Assembly: GCA_007115705.1 (NCBI GenBank)
Contig: QXEO01000821.1
Location: forward strand, 794,884 to 858,883
DNA length: 64,000 nucleotides
Source: Dactylis glomerata
Taxonomy: Eukaryota > Streptophyta > Magnoliopsida > Poales > Poaceae
Reading direction: 5' to 3'
Under the pieces are notes generated by a model that saw nothing but the letters and a program-made list of their open reading frames with translations, was not told the DNA's origin and did no database searches. Shown here in pieces: positions 32,786-45,150 of this stretch (its first letter is position 1; each line of letters starts with the position of its first letter). The translations under genes were made by a program, and so were the position numbers.

Positions 32786-32884
32786 GATGTGTTTGAGGTT
32801 ATATATATGCATATATATGTATTTGCAATTTTGAAATGCAGGGATTAAAAGAAAACAGAAAAAATCTGAAAAACTGGGGCCTCT

Positions 32885-33430
32885 TTGCCGTGTGTATGCA
32901 CACGGCAAAGGACCATTTGGTCACTTTGCCGTGTGCATACACACGGCAAAGAGGCCACGTGGCGGCCACCTGTGCGTGCTGGGGCTGGGGTGGTGCGTGC
33001 CGGCACGGTCTTTGCCGTGCGTGCTGCTCGACGGCGCACGGCAAAGGTGGAGGTTCGACGCACGGCAATGAAGCTTGGCACGGCAAAGGTTCGACGCACG
33101 ACAAAGAAGTGTGGCACGGCAACGAGCAAAACGCACGGCAAAGAAATGTGACACGGTAAAGGAAAAAATGCACGGCAAAGTTCTCGCGCACGGCAACGGT
33201 GTAAGACACACGGCAAAGTTCTCGCGCACGGCAACGGTGTAAGACGCACGGCAAAGATTTCGAAGCACGGCAAAGGCGTTGCCGAGCGGTCTTGACGAAA
33301 CGCACGGCAAAGAATCCGTTGCCGGGCAGTACGTTGCCGTGCGCTCGTTGCCGTGCGTCGATGCACGGCAAAGACGTTGCCGTGCGTTTTGGACCCTTTA
33401 CCGTGCGGTCTCCACACACGGCAAAGCACT
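32885..33430. repeat. CACTA-1 right subterminal array
   Basis: Dense CACGGCAAAG/CTTTGCCGTG motifs in both orientations, about 25 copies, immediately inside the right terminal inverted repeat. A long minus-strand frame here is a by-product of the repeat. Confidence 0.85.
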
Positions 33431-33447
33431 GTTCTCTGGTAGTGCGT

Positions 33448-33677
33448 CCATGCTTAGTCAAAAGTCAACATCCTTTAAATTTGATCGAGTTTATATATTA
33501 AAATATGAACATTTACAATACTAAATCCATACCAATAGATTTACCATAAGATATATTTTCTAGATGAGTTCATTCTATAGTGCAAATATTCATATTTTTG
33601 TGTATAAACTAAGTCAAACTTGAAAGATCTTGACTTTTAACTAAGCTTAGACGTCCTAAATTTTGATACAGCGGGAG
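33448..33677. mobile_element. Stowaway-like MITE, right part
   Basis: It continues the MITE interrupted at 25025 and ends in an inverted copy of the left end, followed by TA. The combined length without CACTA-1 is about 260 bases. Internal sequence is AT-rich and non-coding. Confidence 0.65.
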
Positions 33678-34272
33678 TAGATAGAAAATCCCATCTGTGA
33701 TGGCCTCAGTGACGTGTTAAATACTGGATGGAAAAGCCCTGTATGTGGCACATGCACGAAAAGATATAAAGATATTACAAATGAGTCATGGAGTACATAG
33801 AATAAAAAGGAAACAACTAATTACACATATGTGGCCATTAGAGGTCTTACCCTTAGCGTACAGACACCTTACTGTGCGGCTGGCCACATACGTGTAGGTG
33901 TAGGTAACAGACTCCTACTTCTAACACCCACATTACACTATTAGCGCGGATTCGCCACGCCATCAATTTCGTGCCACTGTTCGATGCGTAACGGTGACGT
34001 AGCGTTGCTCGCCACCATTACTCTTAATTCTGGTGGCGTGGCGCCGGTCCCACGCCACCATATCGTTCGTTCAGTGGCGTGGCAGGGCACGCCATCATAT
34101 CGTTCATTCGGTGGTGTGGTAGCGCACGCGACAATATCGTGCGTTCAGTGGGTCGTTTTTGTTTCCCGCCGGGAAATATTCAATTTTCAGGAGCGGGGAA
34201 ACAAAAATGTGGATCTAAAACGAATTTTGATTCGGATTTATAATTTCATTTATATATATACGAGATATTTAT
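33678..34272. other. Unassigned spacer with a possible CACTA end fragment
   Basis: From about 33935 the sequence reads CACTATTAGCGCGGATTC and is followed by imperfect repeats of GGTGGCGTGG/CCACGCCACC up to about 34165. This resembles the end of another CACTA family, but no partner end or target duplication was found. The remainder is unassigned. The bases tttat at 34268-34272 are the left copy of the target duplication of the next element. Confidence 0.35.
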
Positions 34273-37200
34273 TGTGGGGACCCCAGATTACCCATCCGGA
34301 ATACCCGATATGCATACAATTCACGATCCCATGATCAGTGTGTCATGAATCCACATATCCGAGTTGATAACAGAATTACATCATCCATTGCAGTACCGAA
34401 TAAATATACTTACAATTGGTCACATGACCAAGTCTGATATTGCCACGCAGGGCAAGTCTACAACTATGCAGCGGATACCAAGCAGCGTTGATGATCCACG
34501 TCATGCCTACTACCCTACAGGCAACTGACTGGGAGACGTTCCTAGTTCGCACCAGCGTCATCGTAACCACCTTCTCCTTCCAGATTGTCTTCTCCAAAGT
34601 CTGACCAATTTAATAGCCAGGGACAAAGCCATGAGTACATTTTGAATTGTACTCGCAAACCATCTAAGGGAAGAACATTAATTATGCATTTTGGTTGTAG
34701 CAAGGGAAAAAGGCTCTAATCTAGTTTATCCTATCTAGTCAATTTGTCATGTCGATATAGCATGTCTTACGACATTTCTATATCCTTATTAAAGAAAAAC
34801 ATTTAGAAAACCTTTTTAGTAAAATCTCTAGGAAAGGGGAAAACTCATTGGTTTTCATGAGAGAGCCGGTGGTCAATCAAACATGACCACCTTCCTTTAT
34901 AAAACCAGGTCAATCACACATGACCATCTCCATTCCCTCGGCAGTACCCTGCAAGTATTTCGAACCTAAACCGTGCCACGGAAGTACCCTTCGAGTACTC
35001 CGTCCCGCACCTTTCTCCATATTTCTGAAAACATTCTTGTAAAACCAAAACCTGACACAAGTTAAGTATGGCCATTCCAATCGTCCATGACCGAGGACTC
35101 AGCTATTCGAATAGATTTACACTCTGCAGAGGTTGTACACTTTACCCACAACCATCCGAATACTCATCGTGTGGGCATCTTCCATGCATAACATCATATG
35201 CCATGACAAGCACCCGATCAAAGCCTTTCGCTTATCTACCTTAGTACGAGAATCTACCCTATGGAGTATGTACCTCCCCGGCACATCCTGGCAGTCTACC
35301 TCCATGTTCGAGCGTAACTCCAGTGCCACGTCAGGAGACCCATAGTGTCTTCCGGTGGCTTGGGATATGCCATGATATGTGTTTCCTCCTTCCTGAGGAC
35401 AACCCGGATTCCGGGGTACCGCGTACCCTTATATAGTTATGAGACTCCCGCACTAAAATAAACAAACTATGAGCTAAGCCCCGTCCCATACCAGGGTAAT
35501 CGTGGTTGCACGGGTTAATTGGTCTGGCGAACACTTATACACAATGCCCTCTTTCAAAAATCCACCAACTCCTTCATCTCCCATGTCCAACTCCATGTTT
35601 ATAAATCCATTTGAAAACATTTCAATGGAGTAGCAACTACTCCAAGGTTTTCAAGAACATTTTCGAAATCCTTCCTGAGAGTATTCCCAATCCTAGAGTT
35701 TTTGGCTCCACTACAAGTTTTCCAAAGACTTTTGATGCTAATCATCAAGTCTCTAATGAGAGGGGTGTTAAATAGGTCACAAGGGGTGTCACCTCTATGG
35801 ATGATATCAAGTTGACTTGTGGAGCTAAGTTGCCAACTATTGCTATCTAGAGAATAATAGCAATACAGAAAACAATGCATAATAAGAAAAATAGGAGTAA
35901 AGCAATGCAAGGTGTAATAGTAGGATTCAGATATGCAACAAGTAGATGGCTTGCCTTAATAGCTTGTCCCTGGTCTTCTTCTTCTTGATACTCAAAGACT
36001 TCCCCTTTCTCCACACACTCTTCGTTTGATTCTATCGCCGGAAAAATAAAAGCACAAAATAAGCATACATGCATACACAAGTCACAAACACTTCATCACT
36101 CAACATCACACAATCACAGAGTATTAGAAACAAACATGGTTAGAATCTAAAATAAGATTTCACAGATTTTTAGTAGCAAGTTAATCCTATTAAAACTAGG
36201 GTTCTTCAAGCATAGCAAGCACGACACCACTTTACCTCAAACAAGCATGCAGGTGGTCACATAGGTCAAATGACATATTAAGCATACTTGCAGATAAGCA
36301 ACAAGTTTAGAAAACTATCAAGATTTCATAAGTTCCTAATTAACAATTATCCCTATTAGAACTAGGGTTTCTTATATAGAGCAACACAACAACATCCCAT
36401 CTCGATCAAGCATGGAGTCAACCAAATGAACCAAAGCATCACATCCAGCATACTTGCAGGTTGACAACAATCTTAAGAACCTAACAAAGTTTGATTTACT
36501 GAAAAACAAGTTGTGGTTAATTTTCCTATGAATTAATCAATAGGAAATAGCACTAGAGCACCAAAATATTCCTCAGATATTCTTTGGATTTCAGAAAAAC
36601 ATGACGTAAATTGTTCTGGAAACCTCTTCCAGAACACAATCCAACAAAGTTGGATTCAACACAAAATTCTATTCCTATAGCAAATGATAAATCAACTAAG
36701 ATTAACTACACACAAGGCCATATTAATTACTACTGTAAAAGGGCAGATCCTAAAGTAGTGAAACCAGTATAAAATAAGCTACCACTGGGAGTTGGAATCA
36801 CCCAAAAAGCTACCACTGGGAGTTGGAATCACCCAAAAATAATATCCCTACTGAGCACAATAAATAAAACAATATAAAACCTAAACATCACTAAGATAAT
36901 TACTACAGGCAACCCTTTGCTCCTAAATAGCAAATCTAGTGTGACATGCAAGCTAACACACGAAGGCATCACTAAAAATTGAAAATACAGCATTTCAATA
37001 TATAAAACTCTAGATTTGCAATTTTGACTAAAAAGGTGCTTGTTTTACAAGTTTAAATTCAAGTATTTCTACAGGGGCCTAAATAGAATGGGGCAGGTGC
37101 CATTAGCTAGATAATTTAACAAGGATTCTACAGAAATTTGAATCAGGTCAAATGGACAAATATTTATTTTCTATAAAATTTGCAAGTTCACAGATCTATT

Positions 37201-39137
37201 GAAAAAGGTTAAAGGTTTTTCCTATAAAAAAATTATGCGCGGGCCGGATCTGGCAGAGCTGGGCCGATCCGACGCTGGCTGGCCCAAGTCCACCCATGGC
37301 GCGTGGGAGAAGAGCCGGCCCGGCTGACCAGCGGGGCCCAGCTGCCAGCCGCCTAGGCGCCCGGACCGGTAAGGAGCGACCGGGGCCGTCCGATCTAGTT
37401 GAGATCGACGGTCCCCGTTCATCTCCCTCCTCTAGCCACAGCCGATGCGGGGCGAAACCCTAGCATGGCCAGGAGGGTCCGGCGGCTCACCTAGGCGTGT
37501 TCCCCGGCAATGGCGATGGGTCGGGGTGAAGCGGCGGAGGACGGCGACCTCAGCGAGGGGCGAGTTGACCGATCTGGACGCCGGGATGGAACTCACGCGA
37601 CTACGACAGGAACAGCCGACTCAGAAGCTTGATGAAGTCCATGCTCCGGTGCTCCTGGATCAAGGGTGAGGGTGCGGTTAGGTTCACAGGGATGTCACAA
37701 GTTCATGTGTACAGAGATAGGGGTCAGAGAGGGTTTAGAGCGACGGCAAGGATCTCCTCTTCCTTGCATAATGAAATCTAGGGTTTCTCCTCTTCTCCTC
37801 TGGTACAAAGCAAGGGGGTGGTCCTGGTGCTCGGGGATGGTTTGGTGGCGATGTGGGAGGGGAATGAGGGTCCAGTGGGAGGCTGTGGTCGCCTGTGGTC
37901 TTATAAAACAGGGAGGGGTGTGCAATGTCGGTTTGGGCAATGTGGGGCCAATGGAGGGGCTCTGGTTGGGGGAGAGAGGCGGTGGAGAGTGTGAGTGGGG
38001 TCTAGGTGGTGGCTTGCTTGAGTAGGGGACTGGGGTGAGGCTACAACACCTTATTTAATGGATGGACAAAATGTTGACCTTTCTCCTCTCCTTCTCCTTC
38101 CAAACACTAGGGGACAAAGAGATGAGGGTGCTGCTACAGTGGAATTCGACCGGAGGGTGGTGAGATTGCTGTGGAGGTCATGGTGGTGGTTTTGGTTTAA
38201 TTTTCAAAAGATAATTGAAAGCTTGAAGGAGATATGGTGAGGAGTGTATGCATGATGCAAATTTTGGGGTTGTTGGCTAGTCTTATATGCACCAAGCAAT
38301 GGCATGCATTGAGGGATTAGATGGGTGTGGTTTGGTGAGATTAACGATATTGCAAATTTGGAAGAATTTATTTGATGTTAGGCAAGATCACCAAATTTGA
38401 AAAGTGAAGATTTGCACTATACTACTTGAGACAAGGTTTTGAAAATTTGAAGATGAACCAATAAGGTTTTTGGGTCCATAGGGTCCTATAGGAATAGGAT
38501 AACATGGTAGGAGATTATAAAATGCTTTATGGGAAGAAAAAGTGCATGAAATAACATAGCTACCAATCATATGCATTTTGTTAAGCAAGAAAGATGAGAT
38601 AGAAAAATAGTTATTTTTGATGGAGGAAATGTGATATTTTGCAAGAATAGCATTTTCAAATGCTAGTAGAGAGGAAATGAATTTGTGGAGGGATTTTATG
38701 ATGAGTGTTTGACAAATTACCAAGAGGATCAAAGAAAACTAGAAAGTGAAATCAGTTTTGACTAGGGTTCAAAACCTAGTCACTTAAATAGGTGGCATGC
38801 TTCAAAATTCACATGCAAGTGCATAGATAGTTAGAGTAGATCAAAAATAAGAGGAATAGGTCAAGGAATGGTCTCTGAACAATTTATTTTAAAATTTAAA
38901 AGTGTAGGCAAAAGTGCATCTGATAATAGTCAAATGGTCACTGATTTGATTAGGGTCCGAAACAGGATTAGAACAAGTATCAGATGACCTCAAATGGCCA
39001 GGTGGCAATGGAAGGAATGGAAGAACACATGCCAAATAAGAGTCCTAGGAAGGTACATTTCCATGGATAGAATAGATGAGCTTAATATAGGTGTTGAAAA
39101 ATTGAATCTGTTAACAGACATGAAGATAGTCTGCACA
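34273..39137. mobile_element. Probable giant solo LTR, left part (interrupted by CACTA-2)
   Basis: The unit starts TGTGGGGACCCCAG and its right part (60991-61963) ends GTCGGGTGTTACA. A perfect 5-bp duplication TTTAT flanks it (34268-34272 and 61964-61968). Together the parts make about 5.84 kb without CACTA-2. No terminal direct repeats and no retroelement genes are visible, so it is best read as a solo LTR, perhaps of a LARD-type family. The minus-strand start TGTAACACCCGAC suggests a minus orientation. Within it are a 31-bp duplication at 36778-36840 and a GC-rich region (37235-37700) followed by a polypyrimidine stretch. Apart from short frames in 37222-38025 nothing coding is supported. 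Confidence 0.7.
36778..36840. repeat. 31-bp tandem duplication in the solo LTR
   Basis: Two perfect neighbouring copies of a unit starting ACCACTGGGAGTTGGAATC, at 36781 and 36812. Confidence 0.9.
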
Positions 39138-39159
39138 CACTAGTGGAAAACGAGCCTTT

Positions 39160-39380
39160 GGCCTGGACCCTTTAGTCCCGGCCGCAATCTGGGCTAGGAC
39201 TAAAGGCCCAGCCACGTCGCCCCAAAATCGCCTAGCCGCCCGGGAGGCTTTGGTCCCGGCCCGTAACGAGCCTTTAGTCCCGGTTTTAGACACAAACCGG
39301 GACTAAAGGGCTATGCGATGAGTGGCCCGCATGTGCGCCCCCTTTAGTCCCGGTTTGTGTCTCAAACCGGGACTAAAGGC
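39160..39380. repeat. CACTA-2 left subterminal array
   Basis: Several CTTTAGTCCCGG and CCGGGACTAAAGG motifs in both orientations, ending about 10 bases before a TATATATAT box. Confidence 0.85.
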
Positions 39381-39387
39381 CTCTGCC

Positions 39388-39396
39388 TATATATAT
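39388..39396 (+). promoter_or_regulatory. TATA box of CACTA-2 gene 1
   Basis: TATATATAT directly follows the left motif array, about 300 bases upstream of the start codon at 39696. The leader includes a short frame (39519-39575) and ends in an acceptor-like GACGCAG, so a leader intron is likely. Confidence 0.55.
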
Positions 39397-39695
39397 GGCC
39401 GCAGCCCCTCTCTCCCCTGTTCCTTGCATTTTTCTTGGATGGAAGAGTGTGGGTGTGTGCTAGCTCTCCATTTTTCTTGGATGCACTAGAGGTGTTTGTT
39501 GAATTGTGTGTTAGAGCGATGCCGCTTCAGTTCACCGAACACAACTATGATATGAGATGCCCGAGCCATGCTTAAACCTCTTCCTCTTTATTTCCACTTA
39601 TTCTAAAAGGTTAGCAACTATATTTCCTCGTTTAGACCGTGCGGTACTAATTTTTAGGATCGTGATTGTGTTTGATATACTGTCGTATGACGCAG

Positions 39696-42600
39696 ATGAG
39701 CCATCCATGGATGTATGGTGATCGACGCACAGCTGCTTACAGAGAAGACGTGCATTCTTTTCGAGATGCGGCCGATGCGAACAAGCATGGTGGTGGCTAT
39801 ATGTTTTGTCCATATGTTGAATGTCAGAATGAGAAGGATTACACTTCCTCAAGAGTCATTCAGAGTCACCTGCTTCGGTCTAGTTTTATGTTGGGCTATA
39901 ATGTTTGGACCAAGCACAGAGAAAGAGGGGTTATGATGGAAGATGACGATGAAGAAGAAGAGAACGATGATGATAACTACCGATCTATGTTCCCTGAGTA
40001 TGCTGATACCGCAATGGAAGACAATGAAGAAGAAGATCAGGGTGAATAACGGGAACCAGATGAACCCGCTGATGATCTTGGCCGGGTCATTTCAGATGCA
40101 CGGTGAGGCTGCGACACAGAAAAGGAGAGGTTGCAGTTCGAGCAGATGTTATAGGACCACAACAAATTGTTGTACCCAACTTGTGAAGATGGCCAGAAGA
40201 AGCTGGGTAGCACACTGGAATTGCTGAAGTGGAAGGCAGAGACCGGTGTGACTGACTCGTCATTCGAAAAGTTGCTGGTACTGATGAAGAAGATGCTTCC
40301 AAGAAAGAACAAATTGCCCGCCAGCATGTATGAAGCAAAGAAGCTTGTCTGCCCTCTAGGATTAGACGTGCAGAAGATACATGCATGCCCTAATGACTGC
40401 ATCCTCTACCGTGGTGAGAAGTACGAGAATATGGATAAATGCCCAGTATGCACTGCATTGCGGTATAAGATCAGAAAAGATGACCCTGGTGATATTGAGG
40501 GCGAGCCACCCAGGAAGAGGGTTCCTGCCAAGGTGATGTGGTATGCTCCTATAATACCATGGTTGAAACGTCTATTCAGAAATAAAGATCATGCGAAGTT
40601 GTTGCGATGGCACATGGAAGATCGTATGAAAGACGACAAGTTGAGGCACCCCGCTGATGGTCGGCAGTGGAGAAAAATAGAGAGAGAGTTCCCGAGATTT
40701 GCAGGTGACGCAAGGAACTTATGGTTTGGTCTAAGTACAGATGGCATGAATCCTTTTGGGGAGCAGAGTTGCAGTCACAGCACCTGGCCCGTTACTCTAT
40801 GTATCTACAACCTTCCTCCTTGGTTGTGCATGAAGCGGAAGTTCATTATGATGCCAGTGCTTATCCAAGGTCCAAAGCAACCCGGCAATGACATTGATGT
40901 GTACCTAAGGCCATTAGCTGATGAACTTTTACAGCTGTGGGCCGAACCAGGTATACGTGTGTGGGACGAGCACAAACAAGAGGAATTTGACCTTCGAGCG
41001 TTGCTTTTTGTAACCATCAATGATTGGCCTGCTCTTAGTAACATTTTAGGACAGTCAAACAAGGGATACAATGCATGCACGCACTGTTTGGATCAGACAG
41101 AAAGTATATATCTGGACAAATGTAGGAAGAATGTGTACCCATACAATCGTCGTTTTCTTCCACCCAAGCATCCCTTAAAGAAAAAAGGCAAGTATTTCAA
41201 TGGCAAGGCAGAACCCTGGGGGAAGCTTGTCACCCGTACTGGTGCTGAAGTATTTGATATGGTCAAAGATTTAAAAGTAATCTTTGGAAAGGGTCCTGGC
41301 AGCCAACCTATTCCTAACAGCCCTGATAAGCGTGCACCCATGTGGAAGAAGAAATCTATATTTTGGGAGCTACCCTATTGGGAAGTCCATGAGGTCTGCT
41401 CCGCAATCAACGTGATGCACCTGACGAAGAATCTCTGCGTGAATATTCTAGGCTTCCTGGGCTTGTATGGGAAGTCAAAAGATACACCAGAAGCACGGGA
41501 GGACCAGGAACGTCATAAAGGAAGAGATGGCATGCATCCAGGGCAGTTTCAAGGGCGTGCCAGCTACGCTCTTACCAAGGAAGAGAAGGAAATCTTCTTT
41601 GAAGTCCTTTTCAGTATCAAGGTCCCGACTGGCTTCTCGTCGAATATAAAGGGAATCATAAATATGAAAGACAAAAAATTCCAAAACCTAAAGTCTCATG
41701 ACTGCCACGTGCTTATGACGCAATTGCTTCCGATTGCATTGAGGGGAATTCTACCAGAAAATGTTCGCCTGGCAATTGTGAAGGTATGTGCATTCCTCAA
41801 TGCAATTTCTCAGAAGGTAATCGATCGAGAAAGTCTATCAGGGTTACAGATTGATGTGGTCCAATGTCTGGTCAGCTTCGAGTTGTTGTTCCCTCCATCC
41901 TTCTTCAATATAATGACACACCTCCTAGTTCACCTAGTCAAAGAGATTAAAATTCTCGGTCCTGTGTTTCTACACAATATGTTCCCCTACGAGAGGTTCA
42001 TGGGAGTCTTAAAGAAATATGTTCGTAACCGTGCTAGGCCAGAAGGAAGCATCTCCAAGGGCTATGGAATAGAGGAGGTCATTGAGTTTTGTGTGGACTT
42101 TCTTCGTGACCTTAAGCCGATTGGTGTTCCTGAATCTCGGTATGAGGGTAGGCTGATAGGAAAAGGCACACTAGGAAGGAATGCAAAAGTATGTATGGAC
42201 GGGCATTCTTGCTCTCAAGCACACTACACAGTTCTACACAATTCCACCATGGTGGCTCCGTATATCATGAGACACAAGAATATTCTACGCTCCGAAAACC
42301 CGGGGAAGGCTGACTCTTGGATTAAAGGGGAACACGAGAAGACTTTCGGCAGTTGGTTGCAGACACATCTCATGAATGACGACACCGTTGGAGATCAGCT
42401 GTACTGTTTGGCCAGGCCACCATCTTCGACTATATGTACTTTCCAAGGGTACGAGATAAATGGGAATACATTTTACACGGTTGCCCAAGATAAAAAGAGC
42501 ACCAACCAAAACAGTGGTGTCCGCTTTGATGCAACAGACGAGAATGGGCACTATTTGGAAACATATTATGGGTACATAGAGGAGATATGGGAACTTGACT

Positions 42601-42992
42601 ATGGACCTACTTTTAAGATCCCTTTATTTAAGTGCAAATGGGTGAAGCTGACAGGAGACAGGGTAGTTGTAGACCAAAAGTACGGCATGACAACAGTGGA
42701 TCTCAACAATCTTGCGTACATGGATGAACCATTCGTCCTAGCCAACGATGTCACTCAGGTTTTCTATGTGAAGGACATGTCTACAAAAACAAGAAAAAGA
42801 AATCAGCAAAAGAAGACATCGTCCGATGAGCCAAAACGCCACATAGTTCCTTCAAGGAAAAGAAACATCGTGGGAGTAGATGACAAGACAGACATGTCAG
42901 TAGATTATAATAAGTTTCATGAAATTCCGCCCTTCAAAGTGAAAACTAACCCAAGCATCCTACTGAATGATGAAGATTCTCCATGGCTATGA
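39696..42992 (+). pseudogene. CACTA-2 gene 1: TNP2-like transposase with three stops in a linker
   Basis: The start ATG is at 39696 and one frame continues to 42992. An N-terminal transposase-associated domain (HPWMYGDRR, MFCPYVEC) and an acidic linker come first. The linker is broken by TAA 40047, TGA 40104 and TAG 40152. From about 40155 the frame is open for more than 940 codons: TNP2/transposase_21 core (HACPNDCILYRGEKY, STDGMNPFGEQSC, NVMHLTKNLCVNILGF), DUF4218-like segment (SHDCHVLMTQLLP, HLLVHLVKEI), and DUF4216 (YYGYIEEIWELDYG, LFKCKWVKL). The C-terminal tail is basic. The core is unbroken, so a shorter protein starting after the linker could still be made, but that is speculation. 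Confidence 0.9.
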
Positions 42993-43119
42993 CCCAGAAG
43001 AAAACAGAAATAATAGATAGGAATGTTGGTGCAATAATGTAATAATGTATTAAACCTTTTATGTAATGCATGTATGGAATGTACTAAACCTTTTATTTAA
43101 GGAGCATGCATGTATGGCA

Positions 43120-43275
43120 ACCTTTAGTCCCGGCTGGTGGGTAACCATTAGGCCAGGATGTGTGGGTAACCTTTAGTCCCGACTGGTGGGTGCAACCGAG
43201 ACTAAAGCTGTCGGCAAGATACGGACACATGGGTAACCTTTAGTCCTGGCTAGTGGGTGCAACCGAGACTAAAGC
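43120..43275. repeat. Internal CACTA-2 motif cluster downstream of gene 1
   Basis: Imperfect units of about 60 bases with CCTTTAGTCCCGGCTGG or CCTTTAGTCCTGGCTAG and CGAGACTAAAGCTGTCGGC. They resemble the terminal arrays and end about 110 bases before the TATA box at 43386. Confidence 0.75.
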
Positions 43276-43385
43276 TGTCGGCAGGATAAGGACGCATGGG
43301 TGGATGCACTTCTCGATGAGATAAAGCATGTAGCGCACGACGCCCCTGTCGGAGGAACAAGACAAAGTAGAAGCAGCGACGTGCC

Positions 43386-43392
43386 TATAAAA
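43386..43392 (+). promoter_or_regulatory. TATA box upstream of the 142-bp array
   Basis: TATAAAA in GTGCCTATAAAAGGAGC, 75 bases before an ATG at 43461. Confidence 0.5.
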
Positions 43393-43460
43393 GGAGCATC
43401 GATACGCCACGGCAAGCAGCTCAACAAGCCAACCTAGAAGGCAGGGATAGTTTCATCCCC

Positions 43461-44056
43461 ATGGATGGAGGAAAGGGTTGGGAAATCTCCTGTGGTGAAG
43501 CTTCTCAAAGATGTTGTTGGTGCTCAAACAGTACGGCATCTTCGGAAGCTCCGCCTCAGAAAAATTTCCCTGCAAGCCCGTGAAAGACTCCATGTCCTCT
43601 AACTATGTTGGGGAAAGGGTTGGGAAATCTCCCATGGCAGAGCTTCTCGAAGATGTTGTTGGTGCTCAAACCCTACGGCATCTTCGGAAGCTCCGCCTCG
43701 GAAAAATTTCCATGCAAGCCCGTGAAAGACTCCATGTCCTCTAACTGTGTTGGGGAAAGGGTTGGGAAATCTCCCGTGGCGGAGCTTCTCGAAGATGTCG
43801 TTGGTGCTCAAACCCTACGGCATCTTCAGAAGCTCCGCCTCAGAAAAATTTCCCTGCAAGCCCGTGAAAGACTCCATGTCCTCTAACTGTGTTGGGGAAA
43901 GGGTTGGGAAATCTCCCGTGGCGGAGCTTCTCAAAGATGTCGTTGGTGCTCAAACCCTACGGCATCTTCGGAAGCTCCGCCTCGGAAAAATTTACCTACA
44001 AGCCCGTGAAAGACTCTATGTCCTCTAACTGTGTTGGGGAAAGGGTTGGGAAATCA
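43461..44056 (+). repeat. 142-bp tandem repeat carrying short reading frames
   Basis: Four near-identical units (starting about 43463, 43605, 43747 and 43889) and a partial fifth, each with GGGGAAAGGGTTGGGAAATC near the start. One frame of each unit encodes a basic peptide ending QARERLHVL or QARERLYVL followed by a stop. Because 142 is not a multiple of three, the frame changes at every unit, giving overlapping frames of 77-93 codons (43511-43744, 43605-43886, 43747-44028). Whether any is translated is unknown. Confidence 0.85.
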
Positions 44057-44059
44057 ACA

Positions 44060-44955
44060 TAATTTTTAATTAGTTATTCAATTTCAAACACTTTTCATTT
44101 TCATAGTTTTGTCAAATTCTAAAATATGCAAAAAGAATATTAATAAACATAGTTTTAAATTGAAAATGGCAAAATAGTTAATAGTTTGGATAGTTAAAAT
44201 AATTAATTTTGAAAATAGAAAATAGTTTTGAATTATTTATTCAATTTCAAACACTTTTCATTTTCATAGTTTTGTCAAATTCTAAAATATGCAAAAAGAA
44301 TATTAATAAACATAGTTTTTAATTGAAAATGGCAAAATAGTTAATAGTTTGGATAGTTAAAATAATTAATTTTGAAAGTAGAAAATAGTTTTGAATTATT
44401 TATTCAATTTCAAACACTTTTCATTTTCATAGTTTTGTCAAATTCTAAAATATGCAAACAGAATATTAATAAACATAGTTTTTAATTGAAAATGGCAAAA
44501 TAGTTAATAGTTTGGATAGTTAAAATAATTAATTTTGAAAATAGAAAATAGTTTTGAATTATTTATTCAATTTCAAACACTTTTCATTTTCATAGTTTTG
44601 TCAAATTCTAAAATATGCAAAAAGAATATTAATAAACATGGTTTTTAATTGAAAATGGCAAAATAGTTAATAGTTTGGATAGTTAAAATAATTAATTTTG
44701 AAAATAGAAAATAGTTTTGAATTATTTATTCAATTTCAAACACTTTTCATTTTCATAGTTTTGTCAAATTCTAAAATATGCAAAAAGAATATTAATAAAC
44801 ATAGTTTTTAATTGAAAATGGCAAAATAGTTAATAGTTTGGATAGTTAAAATAATTAATTTTGAAAATAGAAAATAGTTTTGAATTATTTATTCAATTTC
44901 AAACACTTTTCATTTTCATAGTTTTGTCAAATTCTAAAATATGCAAACAGATAAC
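44060..44955. repeat. About 163-bp AT-rich tandem repeat (five to six units)
   Basis: CAATTTCAAACACTTTTC recurs at about 44079, 44242, 44405, 44568, 44731 and 44894. The units are nearly identical, AT-rich and non-coding. Confidence 0.92.
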
Positions 44956-44994
44956 TATTTATAAAACAAATAAAACAAAAAACAGAAAATAGGC

Positions 44995-45150
44995 CTTTAG
45001 TCCCGGCCCGAAATACAGACCGGGACTAAAGGCCCTGGCGCTGGAAACCCTACGCCGAGCCCTTTAGTCCCGAGCGGTGGCTCAAACCGGGACTAAAGAC
45101 CCCCCTTTAGTCCCGGTTTGAACCACCGCCCGGGACTAAAGGCCCGGGGG
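44995..45150. repeat. Internal CACTA-2 motif array in front of gene 2
   Basis: CCTTTAGTCCCGGCCCG, CCGGGACTAAAGGCCC and further inverted copies are packed immediately before TATAAAAGGGG at 45151. The same motif forms the element's terminal arrays. Confidence 0.85.

Larger units (their letters stand above)
25026..33444 (+). mobile_element. CACTA-1: autonomous-type CACTA (En/Spm) transposon
   Basis: The left end is CACTACCGGAAAAAG and the right end (reverse complement) is CACTACCAGAGAACAG. The 3-bp target duplication is CGT (25023-25025 and 33445-33447). Subterminal arrays of CACGGCAAAG in both orientations lie at 25042-25400 and 32885-33430. Two plus-strand genes are present, a TNP2-type transposase and a second accessory gene. 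Length 8419 bases with no nested insertion. Three in-frame stops in the two genes suggest it is now inactive or active only in trans. Confidence 0.95.

Noticed and set aside
32799..33461. Minus-strand 220-codon frame rich in CRA and AV repeats
   Set aside because: It is a translation of the CTTTGCCGTG subterminal repeat of CACTA-1.
33935..34165. A third CACTA transposon
   Set aside because: One end-like sequence with CCACGCCACC repeats is seen, but no second end, no target duplication and no genes. Kept only as an unassigned spacer note.
37222..38025. Possible gene in the GC-rich part of the solo LTR
   Set aside because: Short frames on both strands, no domains, and gene-like composition alone is not enough. 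More likely an LTR promoter or leader zone.
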